Source of the DNA: an uncultured bacterium
GTDB taxonomy: Bacteria > Cyanobacteriota > Vampirovibrionia > Gastranaerophilales > Gastranaerophilaceae
Assembly (NCBI GenBank): GCA_902779645.1
Contig: CACZCH010000003.1
Location: 1 to 64,000, forward strand
Length of the DNA stretch: 64,000 nt
Direction: 5' to 3'
The translations under genes were made by a program, and so were the position numbers. Under the pieces are notes generated by a model. It worked only from the letters and a program-made list of their open reading frames with translations. It did no database searches and was not told the DNA's origin. Of this stretch, positions 58,309 to 64,000 are shown in pieces. Position 1 is the first letter of the stretch. Each line of letters starts with the position of its first letter.

Positions 58309-59262
58309 TTATAAAATTTGTCCGATTTTTATCTCGTTTTTAAGATAATTCTTTGTAAAAGGTCTGTCGTATTTTTTGTAGTGTTCGCATCTTATGCGCA
58401 GAATTTTATTATCTCCGCATAAGATATCAATAGTTTTATTATGGGTATTGACTCCGGTTACTGTTCTTGGTTCGGAATACTTTGTAGTATTCTCTATGAT
58501 TTTACTTCCGGCAGGGAGTGCTGCTAAACAGGTTATATTGCTGTAAAAATAAGCTTCTCCCCAAGGGTAAATTGAACGGATAAGTGCGTAATTCTCATCT
58601 GCACTTTTAGTAAAATCCAGTTCCAAGTCACATGGGTGAGAATAATAACTTGATTTGTGGTCAGCTTGGGTTAGCGGTATGATTATATCTTCGCTTAAAT
58701 CTTTAAGCAATTCACATACAACTCCTCTGGCAGTTAGAACAGTTCTTTCTTTGAGCGTTTTGCCTGTATCCGAAGGGTATATTTTGATTTCTTCTTGCGC
58801 TAAGATAGCTCCGGTATCATAATCTCCGTCTAGCAGATGGAAAGAAACACCTGTTGTCTGCTCCTGATTTCTTATTACCCAAAAATAAGGATTCGGCCCT
58901 CTGTACTTCGGAAGCAGTGAAGGATGTGCATTTATGCTTGCAATTTTTGGTATGCTGTAAATGTCTTTTGAAATTCTTTCTCCCCAGGAACCGACAAGAA
59001 TAATGTCAGGGTTAAGTTTTAGAAGTTCTTTTTTAAACTTTTCAGTGTTTACACCTCTTGCATTTATTTCATGGAGGTTGTAGCTTCTTATGTAATTGTA
59101 GTCCTGAGAAGGGGCAAAAATATCTTTGAGTTCTCTAAGGATAGGATTATATTTAACCATTTCTTTTCTGAAAACGCCCACGATTTCGCAATCAGCATCA
59201 AGTGTTCCTGCGATTAAGTTTGTAAACATTTCCCCGTATCCGATAATTACAACTTTGAGCAT
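58309..59262 (-). CDS. Formyltransferase-family protein (Fmt/ArnA-like)
   Basis: A 317-residue protein. The N-terminal Rossmann domain has the formyltransferase catalytic set: Asn and His in INAHPSLLPKYRGPNPYFW, and Asp in LLDGDYDTGAIL. A C-terminal Fmt-like domain follows. It resembles methionyl-tRNA formyltransferase but departs from it in places (no SRIHxGG-type start, instead VVIIGYGEMFTN), so it may be the genuine Fmt or a sugar/other formyltransferase. It overlaps ribF by 16 nt and is likely co-translated with it. Confidence 0.8.
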   Translation of the reverse strand: MLKVVIIGYGEMFTNLIAGTLDADCEIVGVFRKEMVKYNPILRELKDIFAPSQDYNYIRSYNLHEINARGVNTEKFKKELLKLNPDIILVGSWGERISKDIYSIPKIASINAHPSLLPKYRGPNPYFWVIRNQEQTTGVSFHLLDGDYDTGAILAQEEIKIYPSDTGKTLKERTVLTARGVVCELLKDLSEDIIIPLTQADHKSSYYSHPCDLELDFTKSADENYALIRSIYPWGEAYFYSNITCLAALPAGSKIIENTTKYSEPRTVTGVNTHNKTIDILCGDNKILRIRCEHYKKYDRPFTKNYLKNEIKIGQIL

Positions 59263-60101
59263 TGTTTTATATCCTCGCTTATTTGAGCTTTTAGTTCATC
59301 TAAACCATTGAACTTTTTTTCTCCTCTTATTTTGTTAAGAACCTCTACTCTGAGAATTTTATCATACAAATCATCGTCAAAATTTAAAATATGAACTTCA
59401 ACAACAGGTTCAATCGTGTTGTTTACAGTAGGTTTCATTCCCCAATTCATAATTCCGTATCTTTTTTCGGAACCAATATAAACCAGTACAGAATACACTC
59501 CAAAAGGTATTTTAACAATTTCTTTCGGATAATTAATATTAGCTGTCGGAAAACCTATTGTGCGTCCTATTTTTGCACCGTGAATAACTCTGCCTTCCAA
59601 AATAAAGTTACTTTCCAAAAGGGAATTAGCTTTCTCTATGTTTCCATCAGACAGATATTTTTTTATAAGAGTAGAACTTACTATTTCATTATTTTCTTTT
59701 ACCGGCGGTACATAAATATATTTATAATTGTATTTTTCAGCGTTTGTTTTTAGAAAATCCGGAGTTCCTTTTTTATTAGCGCCAAAAGTGTGGTTAAATC
59801 CTGTTGATATTGAGATTGGATTATATGTTTTAATCAGATATTTAAGATAATCATCGGCAGACATATTTGCGATTTTAGGAAAATCAAGCTCAACTATTTC
59901 TGCTACACCCAAGTTTTTAATTTTTTGTATAGAGTTTTCTCTTGATAAAATGTATTCAATATTAGCTCCGAAATACTTTGCAGGCGAATCTTTAAATGTG
60001 ATGAGTGTAACATTATCAGAACACTCTAAAGCAGAATTTATAACCGCTCTGTGAGCTTTATGTACTCCGTCAAAAAAACCTAAAACCAAACTCTTTTTCA
60101 T
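59247..60101 (-). CDS. ribF: Bifunctional riboflavin kinase / FMN adenylyltransferase
   Basis: A 284-residue enzyme that makes FMN and then FAD from riboflavin. The N-terminal adenylyltransferase has LGFFDGVHKAHRAV (nucleotide-binding loop) and ISTGFNHTFG. The C-terminal kinase has GRVIHGAKIGRTIGFPTANI and GIMNWGMKPTV. ATG at 60101 is chosen; a TTG four codons earlier is possible. It starts 4 bp after the stop of the small upstream gene. ribF often lies near truB and rbfA, but here it is elsewhere. Confidence 0.94.
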   Translation of the reverse strand: MKKSLVLGFFDGVHKAHRAVINSALECSDNVTLITFKDSPAKYFGANIEYILSRENSIQKIKNLGVAEIVELDFPKIANMSADDYLKYLIKTYNPISISTGFNHTFGANKKGTPDFLKTNAEKYNYKYIYVPPVKENNEIVSSTLIKKYLSDGNIEKANSLLESNFILEGRVIHGAKIGRTIGFPTANINYPKEIVKIPFGVYSVLVYIGSEKRYGIMNWGMKPTVNNTIEPVVEVHILNFDDDLYDKILRVEVLNKIRGEKKFNGLDELKAQISEDIKQCSKL

Positions 60102-60105
60102 ATTA

Positions 60106-60345
60106 TTACGCAATAATATTAAGCTTTCCGCCTAAAATTCTTTTGTGGCAGAAATTCTTCCATTGGTTAACACTGTCGAATACATAAGGAAGCTTTTCTT
60201 CCGGCTCATCTTTTTTAGATATATATGGGGTTAAAGAATTAAAAGAAGTATCTCTGGTTTGTTCATAATAACGGTTATATATAGACAAATTATTAGTCAT
60301 ATTGTATCCGTTAGTACTTTGAGCATTTATTGCAGAAACTTGCAT
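60106..60345 (-). CDS. Small protein of unknown function ahead of ribF
   Basis: A 79-residue protein. ATG at 60345 has AGGGG upstream, and the frame extension to 60396 is rejected. N-terminus MQVSAINAQSTNGYNMTNNL is Asn/Ser-rich in the style of other short proteins here. The C-terminus is basic with aromatic residues (FDSVNQWKNFCHKRILGGK). A plausible sigma-70 promoter (TTGCAA...TATGAT) lies about 70-100 bp upstream. It is likely co-transcribed with ribF. Function unknown. Confidence 0.68.
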   Translation of the reverse strand: MQVSAINAQSTNGYNMTNNLSIYNRYYEQTRDTSFNSLTPYISKKDEPEEKLPYVFDSVNQWKNFCHKRILGGKLNIIA

Positions 60346-60554
60346 ATTCACCCCTTTGATTATTATACGCAGAAAAGCGCAAAACTCCCCTGCCACATAA
60401 TTCTATCATAACAAAATTTTTCTTGCAATAGGAAAAGCGGTTAATGTAAAAATTATTGCATTTTGAAATCTCCTACGTTTATATGAGGTGAAGAAAAAAA
60501 ACATGCGCTAAAGTAATAAAGGTACTTTATGTACTCTTGGACGAGGTAGGTAAA

Positions 60555-60998
60555 TTGAAAAAGTTTAAATTCCGTATGCAGGTTGTCCTTGACATGCGTG
60601 AAAAAGAGCTTGAAGCACGTCAGATGGAAATGGCTAAAATTCTGGCAGTACTTAACGAACAAAAAGCTAAACTTCAATCGATTATACTTTCTCAAGAAAC
60701 AAACAAATCTCAAATAGAAACTTTGAGCATATCGGATGATATGGATGTAAATCAGGTTCAAATGCATCAAAACTACGCTGTAACACTGACAACACAGGGT
60801 ATAAATCAGGAAAGAATGATTGCTAATACTGAAGCAATATTGAAAAAGAAACAGCAAGAAGTATTTGAAGCACACAAGAAGGTAGAGGTTTTAAAAAAAC
60901 TCAAAGAAAAACAAGAACAAGAGTACTACAAAGAATTTCTTCAAGCAGAAGCAAAAGAAATAGACGATATTACTTCAGCAAGGTTTAGGTTTCAATGA
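60555..60998 (+). CDS. fliJ: Flagellar export chaperone FliJ
   Basis: A 147-residue coiled-coil protein, the soluble component that links the FliI ATPase ring to the export gate. The start is a TTG at 60555, preceded by GAGG at 8 nt. MKKFKFRMQVVLDMREKELE is the typical FliJ opening. The rest is a continuous antiparallel coiled coil. It overlaps fliK by 4 nt and begins the flagellar run that reaches the window end. fliI is not upstream, which is unusual. Confidence 0.82.
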   Translation: MKKFKFRMQVVLDMREKELEARQMEMAKILAVLNEQKAKLQSIILSQETNKSQIETLSISDDMDVNQVQMHQNYAVTLTTQGINQERMIANTEAILKKKQQEVFEAHKKVEVLKKLKEKQEQEYYKEFLQAEAKEIDDITSARFRFQ

Positions 60999-62368
60999 CA
61001 CAAGCATTAGTAAACAACTTAAATATCATTAATAACAAATCTGTTATCAAAGCGGACAAACTCCCTAAAACAGAAGGACTGGACTTTGGTAAAATTTTTG
61101 AAACCAAAACAAACTCAGAAGAACAAAATGATATTACAGCAAAACAAGAGCCTGTTGATACTGCTGAAAATTCATTAAACCAAACGCAAATTATACAAAA
61201 TGATAATAATATATTGACAGAAACAACCAATATGCCGGCAGATACAAGTCAACTCTTGCAGGATGACACGGAACAAGTTTTGCAAGCGTTTGTTGAAGTT
61301 GGAAATAGTTTAATAACGAATGTTATTGCCAATACGACAGAAGAAGATGCAGAGAATACTATTACTGAAGAAATAATTAAAGAAGAATCAAATATTGAAG
61401 AAAACCCTGAAGAAGAATCAAATATTGAAGAAAACCCTGAAGAAGAATTAACTATCACAGAAAACGAGGTTCCAACTATGTACAACGAATTAAATACCCT
61501 GGAAGATCCGACGGCAGTTCTGATACTGCAATCACAAATCCAAAAAACGATTAAGACTACCTTGGAAACAGATGAAAACAAAACAGAAAACAACAGTGTT
61601 ATTCTTAAATCGAATGACAAGCAGCAATGTTCTGATTTAACCGGTGCAACCGTATTTAAGCAGTTTGACAAACAGGTTTCAAAAGATGCTTCGCTGGTAA
61701 ATTTTGCTCCGAGAGAAAATTCTCATCAAAAAACAGATGGACGGGGTGTATCTAGTGTTATCAATGAAAATATAGTAAAAGAGCTTAATGTAGAAGTTAT
61801 CAGCTCTCAGTTGGCAGATGCTGAAGGCTCAATGAGTGATTTAATGCAAAATCAGTCACCTCAGGAACAAGCTGCAAGGGTTATGATACAAGGTGATATC
61901 AAATACGAAGCGATAGAACAAGAAACTGTAAAATCAGCAGTTCAATTAAAAACAACGGATATTACACCGAGTAAAATTGTTGAACAAATTTCAAAACAAT
62001 TGGAAGGTATGTTTAACAATTCGAAATTAAATATGGTTTTAAATCCCGGTACGCTTGGAAAAGTAAATCTTCAATTGATTAATACAAAAGACGGTTTAAC
62101 GGCACAGTTTACCGTAACTACGCAAGAGGCAAAAGATTTACTTATGAAAGGTTTTGACGGGTTAAAAGAAAGTTTGCTTGCTCAAGGAGTTAGTATTGAC
62201 AGCTTGTCAATAAAACTTGAAGAAGCTGATAATGAAAATCTTTTTGATTGGACAGAGCAAGAAGGTTCAAAAGGCGGTTATAAACAACAGCAGACAAAAA
62301 AACAAAAAGAAAATGAACAAAGTTTTGAAAAAATGATGTTCGATATAGAAAACGAAGAAAATGTATAA
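60995..62368 (+). CDS. fliK: Flagellar hook-length control protein FliK
   Basis: A 457-residue secreted molecular ruler. The N-terminal and central part is low-complexity and acidic, with a tandem repeat (EESNIEENPE twice, around residues 128-148) at the DNA level. The C-terminal substrate-specificity domain is recognisable (about 330-420): SKLNMVLNPGTLGKVNLQLI, TTQEAKDLLMKGFDGLKESL, and SIDSLSIKLEEAD. It switches the export apparatus from hook to filament substrates. Overlaps fliJ by 4 nt and precedes flgD by 18 bp. Confidence 0.86.
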   Translation: MTQALVNNLNIINNKSVIKADKLPKTEGLDFGKIFETKTNSEEQNDITAKQEPVDTAENSLNQTQIIQNDNNILTETTNMPADTSQLLQDDTEQVLQAFVEVGNSLITNVIANTTEEDAENTITEEIIKEESNIEENPEEESNIEENPEEELTITENEVPTMYNELNTLEDPTAVLILQSQIQKTIKTTLETDENKTENNSVILKSNDKQQCSDLTGATVFKQFDKQVSKDASLVNFAPRENSHQKTDGRGVSSVINENIVKELNVEVISSQLADAEGSMSDLMQNQSPQEQAARVMIQGDIKYEAIEQETVKSAVQLKTTDITPSKIVEQISKQLEGMFNNSKLNMVLNPGTLGKVNLQLINTKDGLTAQFTVTTQEAKDLLMKGFDGLKESLLAQGVSIDSLSIKLEEADNENLFDWTEQEGSKGGYKQQQTKKQKENEQSFEKMMFDIENEENV

Positions 62369-62386
62369 AAATATTGGGAGAAGGTT

Positions 62387-62863
62387 ATGTCTACAATTAC
62401 AAGCCAAATAACGGCAATGAAAAACGAAACAGCATTAGTGCAAAACCAACAGGCGCGTACTACTGGCATGCAAAATGACAGCAATATGTTTTTGACTCTT
62501 ATGCTTAAACAATTGGAATGTCAGGATCCAACGGAGCCAATGGATAATACTGAATGGTTATCTCAATTGGCACAGTACTCATCGCTGGAGCAAATGACTC
62601 AAATGAACAGCGGTTTGGAAAATTGTGCAAAATACATTAATGCAATGTATGACGATATGATGATTAATTCTGAGATTAATCAAACATTGTCAATGATCGG
62701 TAAAGATGTAACTCTTCAAATACCGAACGAATCGGATCCAAAAAATCCTACAACTGTAACCGGCAATGTTACAGAAGCAAGTTTTGAGGATGGAAGCGGA
62801 AAAATAAAAGTTAACGGTCAATACTATTCAATTGAAAATGTTGTTTCAATCAGAGAAAAATAG
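62387..62863 (+). CDS. flgD: Flagellar hook-capping protein FlgD
   Basis: A 158-residue protein, shorter than many FlgD (about 220). The conserved N-terminal block is complete: NMFLTLMLKQLECQDPTEPMDN and LSQLAQYSSLEQMTQMN (residues about 31-75). A short C-terminal part (VTGNVTEASFEDGSGKIKVNGQYY) forms the usual beta strands. It caps the growing hook so that FlgE subunits polymerise. GGAGAAGG precedes the ATG. Part of fliJ-fliK-flgD-flgE. Confidence 0.93.
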   Translation: MSTITSQITAMKNETALVQNQQARTTGMQNDSNMFLTLMLKQLECQDPTEPMDNTEWLSQLAQYSSLEQMTQMNSGLENCAKYINAMYDDMMINSEINQTLSMIGKDVTLQIPNESDPKNPTTVTGNVTEASFEDGSGKIKVNGQYYSIENVVSIREK

Positions 62864-62912
62864 ACATAAAGATTTATAAAAATTATAACCAGACGAGAGA
62901 GGAATATAAAAT

Positions 62913-64000
62913 ATGTCACAAGCATTACACACTTCAAGTACCGGTATAAATGCCGGACAATCCCAAATTAACGTTATTGCACATAACGTAGCAAACATTA
63001 ATACTGTTGCGTACAAGTCAGCTAATATGACTTTTGAAACACTTTATTCAAACAATTTGTCATATGGTAGTGCGGCAACAAAAGACGGCGGTGGTACTAA
63101 TCCGAAACAAATCGGCTTGGGTGTTAAAATTTCCGGTATTACAAGAAATTTTGACGCAGGTACGTTTGTTTCAACCGGAAGAGACTTGGATACAATGATT
63201 TCAGGTACAGGTTTCTTTGTCGTTCAAGATGCTGATAAACACCAATATTATACACGTGACGGTGTGTTTAATGTAGATTCAGCCGGTAACCTTGTTACTC
63301 AAAACGGTATGAAGGTTATGGGTGCAAAATCTATATATTCAAACGCAGGTTCTGATAAAACAGTTAAAATACCTAAAAACATGCTTGCAAAAATTTCGGG
63401 CGATCCTAATATTTCTTCAAGAAAGATAGAAGACTTAAATAATGCGAGTATTACAGAAGGTAAAGTTTCAGTTGATGTTACTGATACGAGCGGAAATACA
63501 ACCAATGTTCTTGTAGACATACCATCAGGTGACCAAACGGTAGGTACTATTGTAAGTAATTTCAATTCTGCTTTAAGTTCTTATGGTATAACATTTGCGG
63601 CTTCTGACGGTACAATATCGTATACGAATGCAGGTTCATACACAATGAAGTTTTCATCAGACGGTACAACAAGCAACTTTCTTGGTGAAACAGGATTAGC
63701 TAATAGTACTACTTCAAATTTATTAAGCGAAACTGTTATTCTTCAAGATATGGTTAACTACAATGATAAAAATGCAATTTCATTAAAAAGTACAGCAATT
63801 GATGAAAACGGTATTATTGTTGCAACTTATAATGACGGTTCTATTTTAACTCAATACGTAGATGAGTCAGAAGCTCTTCAATGGAAGTATACAACTCCTG
63901 AGGGAGTTACAATTTCAGGGAGCGATGTTACAGCAGAAGGTTCGTCAATTAAAGATTCAAACTTTGCGTTAGAACTTGCAACGATGGTAAACCAAGAAGG
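62913..64000 (+). CDS. flgE: Flagellar hook protein FlgE (partial, runs off the window)
   Basis: At least 362 codons without a stop to the window end. The N-terminus SQALHTSSTGINAGQSQINVIAHNVANINT is the rod/hook family D0 helix with the ANxNT motif. FDAGTFVSTGRDLDTMISGTGFFVV and YYTRDGVFNVDSAGNLVTQNG are classic FlgE/FlgF landmarks, and the large variable middle (FlgE rather than FlgG) starts at about residue 140. A GAGAGAGG site precedes the ATG. It follows flgD, its capping partner. Confidence 0.9.
   Translation, partial: MSQALHTSSTGINAGQSQINVIAHNVANINTVAYKSANMTFETLYSNNLSYGSAATKDGGGTNPKQIGLGVKISGITRNFDAGTFVSTGRDLDTMISGTGFFVVQDADKHQYYTRDGVFNVDSAGNLVTQNGMKVMGAKSIYSNAGSDKTVKIPKNMLAKISGDPNISSRKIEDLNNASITEGKVSVDVTDTSGNTTNVLVDIPSGDQTVGTIVSNFNSALSSYGITFAASDGTISYTNAGSYTMKFSSDGTTSNFLGETGLANSTTSNLLSETVILQDMVNYNDKNAISLKSTAIDENGIIVATYNDGSILTQYVDESEALQWKYTTPEGVTISGSDVTAEGSSIKDSNFALELATMVNQE

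Noticed and set aside
61384-61445. fliK tandem repeat as a phase-variation tract
   Set aside because: The two 30-bp units are in frame, so copy change would not shift the reading frame. It more likely alters linker length.

Overview
This is an AT-rich bacterial chromosome segment. The gene set suggests a diderm, flagellated bacterium with cyanobacteria-like affinities. The best guess is a non-photosynthetic relative of cyanobacteria (Vampirovibrionia/Melainabacteria, perhaps Gastranaerophilales). The basis is a probable outer-membrane barrel protein ending in Phe, a flagellar rod/hook gene run, and many small proteins with N-terminal patterns such as ISFxA, ITFxG and INxNA. This placement is an inference and was not tested by any search.

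Layout. Positions 1-4.7 kb carry housekeeping genes on the minus strand: rlmH, an MscS channel, nifS, nifU, a small zinc-ribbon protein and pdxJ. From 4.9 to 14.1 kb lie two small genes and a giant 2,655-residue protein with a zinc-metallopeptidase motif, each group under a sigma-28-type promoter. From 14.2 to 22 kb the region is accessory: an orphan gene carrying an internal palindrome, three small unknown genes, a compact Mu-like transposition module (MuA, MuB, three small partners and a divergent repressor) and a frameshifted RAYT-type transposase flanked by inverted repeats. The tmRNA gene follows. From 22.6 to 39 kb are clpX, clpP, an M16 peptidase, rbfA-truB, an outer-membrane-like protein, cysK-cysE, a zinc-ribbon/RGG-like protein fused into a rimM-trmD operon, deoC, a TPR-glycosyltransferase and mutS. 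From 39 to 48.5 kb are a small gene with a structured leader, a third sigma-28 gene, an SDR, a split chromate transporter, a degenerate histidine phosphatase, a Y-family polymerase, a DUF2130 protein, a GH13-like protein and a ferritin-like protein. From 48.6 to 52 kb is an AT-rich islet bounded by two copies of a tRNA 3'-end fragment. It holds a convergent HigB/HigA-type toxin-antitoxin pair and unknown membrane proteins. From 52.2 to 60.3 kb are tRNA-Met, an AAA+ ATPase, a fourth sigma-28 gene, aspS, secreted and unknown proteins, a formyltransferase-like gene and ribF. From 60.5 kb to the end are the flagellar genes fliJ, fliK, flgD and flgE, the last cut by the window edge.

How it fits together. 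The most interesting signal is a set of four promoters. Three have a perfect TAAAGTTT-N11-GCCGATA(A/T) match and one has a near match. Upstream of each -35 are TGTAA(C/A)A boxes phased by 10 or 20 bp, at a fixed distance of 23 bp (or 33 bp, one turn further). They drive four otherwise unrelated proteins of unknown function, including the giant putative metallopeptidase. This looks like an uncharacterised regulon tied to flagellar gene expression. A second recurring signal is a class of promoters whose -10 box ends 6-7 nt before the start codon with no Shine-Dalgarno site, which predicts leaderless mRNAs for at least six genes.
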